A DNA stretch of 64,000 nucleotides, from assembly GCF_903914075.1 (NCBI RefSeq), contig NZ_CAIWNQ010000008.1:124001-188000 (forward strand), given 5' to 3'. The stretch's first letter is position 1. The number at the start of each line of letters is the position of its first letter. This DNA comes from Ruegeria sp. THAF57. Its GTDB lineage: Bacteria > Pseudomonadota > Alphaproteobacteria > Rhodobacterales > Rhodobacteraceae. The position numbers and the translations under genes are program-made. The notes under the pieces are model-generated. The model was given only the letters and a program-made list of their open reading frames with translations, ran no database searches and had not been told where the DNA came from. This document shows positions 16,733 to 24,392 of the stretch, piece after piece.

Positions 16733-18565
16733 ATGCCAATGTACCGATCCAGAACCTCTACCCATGGCCGTAACATGGCCGGTGCCCGCGGCCTGTGGCG
16801 CGCCACCGGGATGCAGGATGACGATTTCGGCAAGCCGATCATCGCAATCGTCAACTCGTTCACGCAGTTTGTGCCGGGCCACGTTCACCTGAAGGACCTC
16901 GGCCAGATGGTTGCCCGCGAGGTCGAGGCCGCCGGTGGTGTCGCCAAAGAGTTCAACACCATCGCCGTGGATGACGGGATCGCCATGGGCCATGACGGCA
17001 TGCTGTACTCGCTTCCCTCACGCGAGGTGATCGCAGATTCGGTCGAATACATGGTCAACGCGCATTGTGCCGATGCGATGGTGTGTATCTCGAACTGCGA
17101 CAAGATCACGCCCGGTATGCTGATGGCCGCCATGCGCCTGAATATCCCCGCTATCTTTGTCTCGGGCGGGCCGATGGAGGCCGGAAAAATCGACATCGCC
17201 GATCTGGATGTAAAAAAGATCGACCTCGTGGACGCGATGGTCGCCGCGGCCGACGACAAGTACACCGACGAACAGGTCCAGCATATCGAGGAAAACGCTT
17301 GCCCCACCTGCGGGTCGTGCTCGGGCATGTTCACCGCAAACTCGATGAACTGTCTGGCCGAGGCACTGGGTCTGGCTCTGCCGGGCAATGGCTCAACGTT
17401 GGCCACGCACTCGGACCGCAAGGAGCTGTTCCTTGAGGCCGGTCGCCGGATCGTTGAAATCACCAAGCGTCACTATGATCTGGACGAAAAAGGCTTCCTG
17501 CCGCGCGAAATCGCCACGTTTGACGCATTCGAGAACGCCATGAGCCTGGATATCGCCATGGGCGGGTCCACCAACACCGTTCTTCACCTGCTGGCCATCG
17601 CGCATGAGGGCGAGGTGCACTTCACCATGTCCGACATGGACCGTCTCAGCCGCGAAGTACCCTGTTTGTGCAAGGTCGCGCCGAACACCGAGAACGTGCA
17701 TATGGAGGACGTCCACCGCGCGGGCGGCATCTTCTCGATCCTCGGCGAACTCAGCCGCGCGGGATTGCTGCACGATGATTGCAGCACCGTTCATTCGGCG
17801 ACGATGGGTGAAGCAATTGCCAATTGGGACATCAAGGTCGCCAATAACCCCAAGGCGCAAGACCTGTTCAAGGCCGCCCCCGGTGGTGTGCGCACCACGC
17901 AGGCGTTCAGCCAGTCGAACCGGTATAAAGAGCTGGATACCGACCGTGAAGGCGGTGTGATCCGATCCAAGGAACACGCGTTCAGTCAGGATGGCGGTCT
18001 GGCCGTTCTGTTCGGCAATATCGCCCGCGACGGCTGTATCGTGAAAACCGCCGGAGTGGACCCGGCCAGCCTGACCTTCACCGGCTCGGCCTATGTCTGC
18101 GAAAGCCAGGATCAGGCGGTGAACGACATTCTGACCGGCAAGGTGAAAGAGGGCGACGTGGTCGTCATCCGATACGAAGGCCCGCGCGGTGGCCCGGGGA
18201 TGCAGGAAATGCTGTACCCGACCTCGTATCTGAAATCCAAAGGTCTAGGCAAAGCCTGCGCCCTTTTGACTGACGGTCGGTTCTCGGGCGGCACATCGGG
18301 CCTGTCGATTGGCCACGTCTCGCCTGAGGCGGCAGAAGGCGGCGAGATCGGCCTGGTGCGCCAAGGCGACAAGATCGAGATCGATATTCCCAACCGCACG
18401 ATCCATCTGGCAGTGTCCGACGAAGAACTGGCCGCGCGCCGGGAAGAACAGGACGAAAAAGGCTGGGAACCCGCCGCCCCGCGCAAGCGCAAGGTGTCCA
18501 CGGCGCTGAAGGCCTATGCCAAGCTAACCACAAGCGCGGCCAAAGGGGCTGTGCGTCAGTTGTGA
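16733..18565 (+). CDS. ilvD: Dihydroxy-acid dehydratase
   Basis: A 610-residue iron-sulfur enzyme of the IlvD/EDD family, full length. It dehydrates 2,3-dihydroxy acids to 2-keto acids in isoleucine and valine synthesis. Cluster-ligand cysteines lie in [17 protein letters not shown] and [17 protein letters not shown]. Other motifs are [15 protein letters not shown] and [18 protein letters not shown]. The N terminus [20 protein letters not shown] is typical for IlvD. The frame is open far upstream, but ATG 16733 is the family start. The promoter must lie in the twin-operator gap, so control by the divergent XRE-cupin protein is plausible. Confidence 0.97.
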   Translation: MPMYRSRTSTHGRNMAGARGLWRATGMQDDDFGKPIIAIVNSFTQFVPGHVHLKDLGQMVAREVEAAGGVAKEFNTIAVDDGIAMGHDGMLYSLPSREVIADSVEYMVNAHCADAMVCISNCDKITPGMLMAAMRLNIPAIFVSGGPMEAGKIDIADLDVKKIDLVDAMVAAADDKYTDEQVQHIEENACPTCGSCSGMFTANSMNCLAEALGLALPGNGSTLATHSDRKELFLEAGRRIVEITKRHYDLDEKGFLPREIATFDAFENAMSLDIAMGGSTNTVLHLLAIAHEGEVHFTMSDMDRLSREVPCLCKVAPNTENVHMEDVHRAGGIFSILGELSRAGLLHDDCSTVHSATMGEAIANWDIKVANNPKAQDLFKAAPGGVRTTQAFSQSNRYKELDTDREGGVIRSKEHAFSQDGGLAVLFGNIARDGCIVKTAGVDPASLTFTGSAYVCESQDQAVNDILTGKVKEGDVVVIRYEGPRGGPGMQEMLYPTSYLKSKGLGKACALLTDGRFSGGTSGLSIGHVSPEAAEGGEIGLVRQGDKIEIDIPNRTIHLAVSDEELAARREEQDEKGWEPAAPRKRKVSTALKAYAKLTTSAAKGAVRQL

Positions 18566-18570
18566 CTGTG

Positions 18571-18604
18571 AAAACCCGGCGGCGACTATGACGGGCCGGG
18601 TTTT
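18571..18604 (+). terminator. Terminator of ilvD
   Basis: AAAACCCGGC at 18571-18580 pairs with GCCGGGTTTT at 18595-18604; the stem starts five bases after the ilvD stop and ends in Ts. Confidence 0.85.
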
Positions 18605-18667
18605 CCAACCACCCAAACCTCCCGCGCTCGAACTGCGCTATCGGCTGCGCCGTTATCCCATTCGGTC

Positions 18668-18706
18668 TTGGGCCCGGCGCCGCGCGGTGCGCAGCGCCGG
18701 GCCCAA
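18668..18706. repeat. Very strong GC-rich hairpin between ilvD and the sulfotransferase gene
   Basis: TTGGGCCCGGCGC (18668-18680) is the exact reverse complement of GCGCCGGGCCCAA (18694-18706). The 13-base loop contains a further GCGC-GGT-GCGC mini-stem. No T tract follows on either strand, so it is not an ordinary intrinsic terminator. It may be a REP-like element, an mRNA-stabilising hairpin or a cruciform. The rest of 18605-18763 shows nothing I can name. Confidence 0.7.
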
Positions 18707-18763
18707 CCAGAGGAGATGTCTCGTCAGAGACATTGACGATGGGCGGGAGAACCTACTCCTTAC

Positions 18764-19582
18764 TCAGTCGCCAAGTTTGGCATGAACCTCGTCCAGATCA
18801 ATTTCGCCAATTGGCATTTTGTTCGCCGGGTTCTCGAAATCGTATTTGAACAACTCGAAATCCTGTTTGTAGATTTCATAGACCAGATGCATCGACAGAT
18901 CGTCGAAGTAATCCTCAACCGGATGGGCGCGTTTGGGGCCATGGCCTTCGGATTCGTTGAACCGGGGTATGCCTTTCAGATCTACGGAATGAGGTGTGTC
19001 CAGATGATCCAGAACGCCCTGCATTCCGTCGTTGAATGCTTCGGTCCAGAAAATCCGGTCATACCGCCCACCATTGACGATGAAGGTCGAGACATGCCCC
19101 GACATGGCCGACCAATGAATGTCTGGGTCCATCGGCCTGCGCCAGCGGATCGTGTCGCGTGCAAACAGAAGAAACCGGCGGAAGCTGGCGATCTGGTCGA
19201 ACTCGCCCTTCCCGTCATCCCCACCAACCTCGATCCCGTAGTTATAGATCAGCGTGGGAACCAGATTGCCCCGGTACCGTTTGCCGTTTCGCTGAATGCC
19301 GCAGATCTTGTCAAAAAATGAGCTGAGGATACGCGTGTATGGGTTGCGGACACAGGTGAAGGTATAAGACGAGTGATTTCGGACATTTTGGGAAATCGCA
19401 TCCTGACTGTTCTCGAACGCCCATTTGTGCATTCCGTCATCTGCGTCGTGAATGTCACCGTCGAAAAACTGACCATGATCCGAATAATACATGATCTGTC
19501 CAATGGTCGAGCAGGCGCATTTCGGCACCACCCGATACACCATGCTTTCGCTCTCGGTCATCCATGTGCCGGGAAAACCCAT
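18764..19582 (-). CDS. Sulfotransferase-family protein
   Basis: A 272-residue PAPS-dependent carbohydrate-sulfotransferase-like protein. The 5'-phosphosulfate loop is YRVVPKCACSTIGQIMYYS (about residues 16-34), and the 3'-phosphate site is FTCVRNPYTRILSSFFD (about 74-90). Both are typical of the Golgi-type sulfotransferase 2 family. It would move sulfate to a sugar hydroxyl. The start at 19582 has GGAGGAGG eight bases upstream. It is divergent from a GT14-type glycosyltransferase gene, suggesting a joint role in building a sulfated surface glycan. No signal peptide is present, so it probably works in the cytoplasm. Confidence 0.85.
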   Translation of the reverse strand: MGFPGTWMTESESMVYRVVPKCACSTIGQIMYYSDHGQFFDGDIHDADDGMHKWAFENSQDAISQNVRNHSSYTFTCVRNPYTRILSSFFDKICGIQRNGKRYRGNLVPTLIYNYGIEVGGDDGKGEFDQIASFRRFLLFARDTIRWRRPMDPDIHWSAMSGHVSTFIVNGGRYDRIFWTEAFNDGMQGVLDHLDTPHSVDLKGIPRFNESEGHGPKRAHPVEDYFDDLSMHLVYEIYKQDFELFKYDFENPANKMPIGEIDLDEVHAKLGD

Positions 19583-19616
19583 CTGCTTTGCCTCCTCCGC
19601 AAGTCAGAACCTGAAA

Positions 19617-19705
19617 TTTCTGCCCGCTTTTGAGATCAAAAAACCAAAAATATTATGTTTATTCAATCGCTCATCCTCAGTATCACGGTTGGAAACGGGC
19701 AGAAA
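19617..19705. promoter_or_regulatory. Inverted-repeat pair flanking the sulfotransferase/glycosyltransferase divergent promoters
   Basis: TTTCTGCCCG (19617-19626) and CGGGCAGAAA (19696-19705) are perfect 10-bp inverted copies 69 bp apart. They bracket an AT-rich core (19630-19680) that probably holds both promoters. Paired operators for a shared regulator are one reading; chance is possible. Confidence 0.35.
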
Positions 19706-19724
19706 CGGAATTCACAGAACTGAA

Positions 19725-21302
19725 ATGGCCAGGATTGCCTATATATTGCTGTGCCACAAAGACCCCGAGGCCATCATTGCACAAGCCGAGCAATTGACCG
19801 CCGCCGGGGATTGCATGGCCATCCACTTTGATGCCCGCGCAAGCGCGGCGGCCTATGCCCGCATTCGCGAGGCCCTTGCACCCAACCCAAACGTCACTTT
19901 CGCAACCAAGCGGATCAGGTGTGGCTGGGGAGAGTGGTCTTTGGTTCAGGCCACGCTGCACGCCATCGAAGCGGCAGTGGACGCGTTTCCACGCGCCACC
20001 CATTTCTACATGCTGTCGGGCGACTGCATGGCAATCAAGACGGCGGAATACACGCATCGTTTTCTGGACGAACGCGACATGGATTTCATCGAAAGCCACG
20101 ACTTCTTTGAAAGCAAGTGGATCAAGACCGGGATGAAAGAAGACCGGCTGATCTATCGGCATTACTTCAACGAACGGACACAAAGCCGGTGGTTCTATGC
20201 CGCCTACGGACTGCAAAAGCGGTTTGGCCTGACCCGCGATGTTCCCGACGACATTCAGGTCATGATCGGCAGCCAGTGGTGGTGCCTGCGCCGGCGGACG
20301 ATCGAGATGATTCTGGAATTCCTGAAGAAGCGCCCGGATGTGATCCGCTTTTTCTCAACCACCTGGATTCCGGATGAGACTTTCTTTCAGACCCTGGTTC
20401 GCCATCTTGTTTCGAAAGAAGAGATCGAGAACCGCACGCCCACATTCCTGATGTTCTCGGATTATGGAATGCCGGTCACGTTTTACAACGACCATTATGA
20501 TATGTTGCTGGGGCAGGATTATCTGTTTGCCCGCAAGATCAGCTCTGAAGCTCATGATTTGAAAGACCGGCTGGGCAAACTCTATGCCACCGAAGGCGTC
20601 ACGTTCCGGATATCGGATGAAGGGCGAAACCTGCACAGGTTCCTGACCGGGCGCGGCCGCGTTGGGCGCCGGTATGGTCAACGGTTCTGGGAGGCGGGCA
20701 ATACCCTTGGACCGAACCGCGAAGTGTATCTGATCGTCTGTAAGAAATGGCATGTGGCCAAACGGCTCGTCGATCAGATCATGTCCGAGACAGACATCCC
20801 CTGTATTGAATACCTGTTTAGCGAAGAAGACACGGCCCTGCCCGATCTGGGCGGCATCGAAACCACGCTAGGCAAACGGTCTCGGCACCGGCGCGCGGTC
20901 TTACGTATGCTGTTCGACAATTTCGAAACGGACAAGCTGGTTATTTGCGTCGACCCAGCCAACCTTGAGATCATCGAGGATTTCAATGCCGACCAGTCCC
21001 ATACGCATGTGCTGGAGATTGAGTGCGCGTATTCAGATGCTTACCTGGTCGGCCACGCCCGACGCATAGGTCTGGCCGGTGAGAACAGCCCCGACGAAAC
21101 CGTAGCCGACCTTGTGCCAACCTTACGCAACGCGCTTGCCTATGAATCAGAGTTGATACAGGGGGCCGGTCTTGGCAGTTACCAGCGTATTCGGGAAACC
21201 GATACTCCTGCTGAAAAGGAAGCGGCGATTACAGCGTTTCTGGGTGTCTCACCAGACAAGGCCCGGGCAATCTTGCAGTTGGACTACCTGTTCGCCGATT
21301 GA
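19725..21302 (+). CDS. GT14-type beta-1,6-N-acetylglucosaminyltransferase with C-terminal domain
   Basis: A 525-residue protein. Residues 1-290 match the core-2/I-branching (GT14) fold: IAYILLCHKDPEAI, HFDARASAAAYARI, RCGWGEWSLVQATLHAI, THFYMLSGDCMAIK, IGSQWWCLRRRTIEMIL and TTWIPDETFFQTLV. The C-terminal 230 residues (from about GRVGRRYGQRFWEAGN) form a second domain with no function I can assign, which I recall as common in Rhodobacteraceae. The frame is open to 19491, but ATG 19725 matches the family start. It is divergent from the sulfotransferase, hinting at a branched, sulfated polysaccharide or glycoprotein. Donor and acceptor are unknown. Confidence 0.82.
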   Translation: MARIAYILLCHKDPEAIIAQAEQLTAAGDCMAIHFDARASAAAYARIREALAPNPNVTFATKRIRCGWGEWSLVQATLHAIEAAVDAFPRATHFYMLSGDCMAIKTAEYTHRFLDERDMDFIESHDFFESKWIKTGMKEDRLIYRHYFNERTQSRWFYAAYGLQKRFGLTRDVPDDIQVMIGSQWWCLRRRTIEMILEFLKKRPDVIRFFSTTWIPDETFFQTLVRHLVSKEEIENRTPTFLMFSDYGMPVTFYNDHYDMLLGQDYLFARKISSEAHDLKDRLGKLYATEGVTFRISDEGRNLHRFLTGRGRVGRRYGQRFWEAGNTLGPNREVYLIVCKKWHVAKRLVDQIMSETDIPCIEYLFSEEDTALPDLGGIETTLGKRSRHRRAVLRMLFDNFETDKLVICVDPANLEIIEDFNADQSHTHVLEIECAYSDAYLVGHARRIGLAGENSPDETVADLVPTLRNALAYESELIQGAGLGSYQRIRETDTPAEKEAAITAFLGVSPDKARAILQLDYLFAD

Positions 21303-21305
21303 AAA

Positions 21306-21332
21306 CCCGGCGACGCTTGAGGCATCGCCGGG
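21306..21332 (-). terminator. Terminator between the glycosyltransferase and aldehyde dehydrogenase genes
   Basis: CCCGGCGA (21306-21313) and TCGCCGGG (21325-21332), extended inward by a wobble pair and GC pairs. On the minus strand it is followed by TTTTC, so it mainly serves the aldehyde dehydrogenase gene ending at 21341. It also lies just after the convergent glycosyltransferase stop. Confidence 0.8.
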
Positions 21333-21340
21333 CTGGATGT

Positions 21341-22852
21341 TCAGATGTCGAACTTGACGCCCTGCGCCAGCGGCAATTCAGCCGAGTAGTTCACCGTATT
21401 GGTCTGCCGCCGCATATAGGCTTTCCACGCGTCAGAGCCGCTTTCGCGCCCACCGCCTGTTTCTTTCTCACCGCCAAAGGCACCGCCGATCTCGGCCCCT
21501 GATGGTCCGATATTGACGTTGGCAATGCCGCAATCCGATCCGGCTGCGGTCAGGAATTGCTCGGCCTCGCGCATGTTCAGGGTGAACACGCAAGACGACA
21601 AGCCTTGGGGCACGTCATTTTGGATGTCGATGGCGTCGTCGAAATCGTCGTAACCCATCACATAGAGGATCGGCGCAAAGGTCTCGGTCTTTACCGTGGC
21701 TGTCTGGCCGGGCATTTCGACAATGGCAGGCTGCATATAGACGCCGTCCGGCACACCCTTGGTGACGCGCTGGCCACCAAACACAGTGCCGCCTTCGGCC
21801 TCAGCGGCCTTGAGCGCGGCGGTCATGGCCGCGCCAGATGCCTCATCCACCAGCGGTCCGATCAAAGTGCCCTCGGTCAGCGGGTTGCCGATAGGCAAAC
21901 CGGCATAGGCCTTTTTCAGGCGACCCACCAGTTCCTCGCGGATCGAGTTATGCACGATCAGGCGGCGCAGCGTAGTACAACGCTGACCTGCCGTGCCCAC
22001 CGCTGAGAAGACAATCGCGCGCACCGCCATTTCCAGATCGGCCGAGGGGCCAACGATCATCGCGTTATTGCCGCCCAGTTCCAGAATGCACTTACCAAAG
22101 CGGGATGCCACTACGGGGGCAACCGCGCGGCCCATGCGGGTGGAACCGGTGGCCGAAATCACCGGCACATCCTCGCTGGCCACCAGCGCCTCGCCCAGCG
22201 CGGCACCGCCGACCAGGGTTTGCAGCAGGTAGTCGGGCGCATCGCCAAACCGGGCCAGCGCGCGTTCAAAAATCTTCTGGCACGCCATCGCGGTCAGGGG
22301 CGTCTTTTCGGACGGTTTCCAGATCACCGTATCGCCGCAAACCAGCGCAATCGCCGCGTTCCACGACCAGACCGCAACCGGGAAGTTGAAGGCCGAGATC
22401 ACGCCGACCGGCCCCGCCGGGTGCCATGTCTCCATCATCCGGTGGCCGGGGCGCTCGGACGCAATGGTCAGGCCATATAGCTGCCGCGACAAACCCACGG
22501 CAAAGTCGCAGATGTCGATCATCTCTTGCACCTCGCCCAGCCCTTCAGAGGTGATCTTGCCCGCCTCCCAACTGACCAGCGCGCCCAGATCTTCTTTGGC
22601 GGCGCGCAGTTCCTCGCCCAGCAGGCGGATCAACTCGCCCCGGCGCGGGGCGGGTACGGTGCGCCAGGCTTTGAATGCTGTTTTGGCGTTGGCAAAGACC
22701 GTCTCCATGTCGCCCGCCGGGGTTTCATGCACCTCAGCCAGCAGGCTGCCGTCGATGGGGGAATGCACCTGCAGAGGGCCGCCGGTCAGCTCAGCCGCTG
22801 TCAGGTCCAGATTGGCGAGGGTGGTTTGCGCAGTCATCACGATGTCTTTCAT
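21341..22852 (-). CDS. Alpha-aminoadipate semialdehyde dehydrogenase (ALDH7 type)
   Basis: A 503-residue NAD-dependent aldehyde dehydrogenase with catalytic Cys292 (GTAGQRCTTLRR) and general-base Glu258 (LELGGNNA). The motifs SAFNFPVAVWSWN, GSTRMGRAVAPVVASRFGK, NIGPSGAEIGGAFGGEKETG and SDAWKAYMRRQTNTVNYS are those of the antiquitin/ALDH7 group that oxidises alpha-aminoadipate semialdehyde. The upstream partner, a saccharopine dehydrogenase three bases away, makes that substrate, so the pair forms the lower saccharopine route of lysine breakdown. ATG 22852 is used because of the coupling; a second in-frame ATG lies at 22837. Confidence 0.9.
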   Translation of the reverse strand: MKDIVMTAQTTLANLDLTAAELTGGPLQVHSPIDGSLLAEVHETPAGDMETVFANAKTAFKAWRTVPAPRRGELIRLLGEELRAAKEDLGALVSWEAGKITSEGLGEVQEMIDICDFAVGLSRQLYGLTIASERPGHRMMETWHPAGPVGVISAFNFPVAVWSWNAAIALVCGDTVIWKPSEKTPLTAMACQKIFERALARFGDAPDYLLQTLVGGAALGEALVASEDVPVISATGSTRMGRAVAPVVASRFGKCILELGGNNAMIVGPSADLEMAVRAIVFSAVGTAGQRCTTLRRLIVHNSIREELVGRLKKAYAGLPIGNPLTEGTLIGPLVDEASGAAMTAALKAAEAEGGTVFGGQRVTKGVPDGVYMQPAIVEMPGQTATVKTETFAPILYVMGYDDFDDAIDIQNDVPQGLSSCVFTLNMREAEQFLTAAGSDCGIANVNIGPSGAEIGGAFGGEKETGGGRESGSDAWKAYMRRQTNTVNYSAELPLAQGVKFDI

Positions 22853-22855
22853 TTC

Positions 22856-23962
22856 TCAGGCCGCCTTGTTCTGTTGGGTTGCATCGCCAGCCCGGTAAAG
22901 CCGGCCAAATTCGGTGTTCAGGAAATCGGACAGGGCCACCTGTTCCTGCCGGACAAAGCCCTGGGTAGGCAGCGCCCCGGTGCGCATCAGATCAACCACG
23001 CCCAGAACGCCTGCGGCGGTGGTGACCTGAATGGCGCTCCAAACCTGTCCGTTGATCTTGCGGGCATAGCTTTTGTTGATCAGGGATTTCTCACGCAGGC
23101 TTCCGTCGATCATGCCTTTGGCTGTGCAATAGACCAGCACCACGTCTTGATCCGTCCGTGGAAGGGCGGTCTCAAAAATGTCCTTCAGCAGATCACGGCG
23201 ACGTTCCAGCCCCAAATCCTTGAGAAGCAGTTTCAGAATATCGCAATGGCCAGGATAGCGGATCGAGCGATAGGATACCGCCCGCGCCTTTCCGTCCAGC
23301 GTTTCGGGCAATGTGCCCAAGCCGCCGGATGTGTTGAAGCACTCATACTCGACCCCGTCATGGCCCAGTACCTCGTAATCTTCCAGCGGCGCGGTCTTGA
23401 CCCGTTCACCGTTCACGATGGCATCGCAGGGGTTGCAATATTCGTTGATCAGCCCGTCAGTGGACCATGTCAGATTGTATTTCAGCGCATTGGTCGGATA
23501 GAGCGGCAGAGCGCCAACCCGCATGTGCAAACTGTCCAGCGTATCGAACTCTGCCGCCAGCGCTGCCCCGGCGATTCCGACAAAACCGGGTGCCAGACCA
23601 CATTGCGGCATGAAGGCTGTTGCGCTGTCCTTGGCCAATTCGCGCACGGCATTTGTGGCCGCAACATCCTCGGTCAGGTCAAAGTAATGCGCGCCTGCAG
23701 CCTTGGCGGCCTTGGCGATTTGCGGGGTCAAAAAAAACGGAGCGGCCGAGATAATGGCATCGAAGCCCGTCAGCGCCTTGGCCAATTGCGCCGCGTCACT
23801 GACATCGATCTGCCGGGTCGCAATGCCTTGGCGGTTCAGAACCGACAGGGCCGACAAATCACGATCCGCAACCGTAATCGAGTAATTGGACGAAGACTTC
23901 AACAGGGCCGCGATCATCTGACCGATCTTGCCTGCTCCGATAACACAGATATTCCAGCTCAA
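22856..23962 (-). CDS. Saccharopine dehydrogenase
   Basis: A 368-residue protein with an N-terminal Rossmann fold ([17 protein letters not shown]) and saccharopine-dehydrogenase motifs ([56 protein letters not shown]). In the family it cleaves saccharopine to glutamate and aminoadipate semialdehyde. The start is a TTG at 23962, preceded by GAGGAGG with a six-base spacer; no ATG fits. The enzyme that makes saccharopine (lysine-ketoglutarate reductase) is not in the window and must lie elsewhere. The downstream aldehyde dehydrogenase completes the step to aminoadipate. Confidence 0.88.
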   Translation of the reverse strand: MSWNICVIGAGKIGQMIAALLKSSSNYSITVADRDLSALSVLNRQGIATRQIDVSDAAQLAKALTGFDAIISAAPFFLTPQIAKAAKAAGAHYFDLTEDVAATNAVRELAKDSATAFMPQCGLAPGFVGIAGAALAAEFDTLDSLHMRVGALPLYPTNALKYNLTWSTDGLINEYCNPCDAIVNGERVKTAPLEDYEVLGHDGVEYECFNTSGGLGTLPETLDGKARAVSYRSIRYPGHCDILKLLLKDLGLERRRDLLKDIFETALPRTDQDVVLVYCTAKGMIDGSLREKSLINKSYARKINGQVWSAIQVTTAAGVLGVVDLMRTGALPTQGFVRQEQVALSDFLNTEFGRLYRAGDATQQNKAA

Positions 23963-24392
23963 AACGCGCCTCCTCTTTCGTTTTCTGAAAGTATGACGGG
24001 CCGCTTGTCCGGCTCGCAGGGGTTATCTTGTCGGAAACACGGAATGATCCGTCATAATGTCGGATTTTTCATCATAACGACGACAACTTAGCACCGCCCG
24101 CCGCGACTGACGCCTTTTGCGTGTTGTGCCCTAAGCGTAATCAACCGCCGTACCCCATGCCGCAGACAGGGGGCGCCGCGCTAACTGGATCAGTGATTTT
24201 CGTCAACAAATACGATAATGTGCGCTCTATTGGGCCGGTTTTGCGCACTAATTCCTTGCATATTCCGGCCCATCCAGCGCCGGGCGCTATGAGGGGCGGT
24301 TTCGTTTCCAGCTAACCGATTTGGGGCCCGTTACCAGCAATGAGCCGGTGTTGGTCAGTGATAGTTTCAAGACGAGTTTAGGGGGAATAAGC
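23963..24392. other. 430-bp divergent intergenic region
   Basis: This separates the leftward lysine genes from the rightward 1210-residue fusion gene. I see no credible gene. Near 24041-24085 there are AT-rich repeats of the type TCATAATGTCGGA and TCATCATAACGA that could bind a regulator. An inverted repeat GTGCGC (24220-24225)/GCGCAC (24243-24248) lies 145-170 bp before the fusion gene start. Neither can be assigned to a known protein. Confidence 0.5.

Noticed and set aside
22526..24091. Long plus-strand open frame (about 521 codons) opposite the lysine genes
   Set aside because: The opposite strand codes clear saccharopine and aldehyde dehydrogenases. The translation is rich in Arg, Gln and His with no domain.
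24321..24392. Upstream TTG start for the fusion protein, adding 24 residues
   Set aside because: There is no Shine-Dalgarno before 24321, while GTG 24393 has AGGGGGA at six bases.
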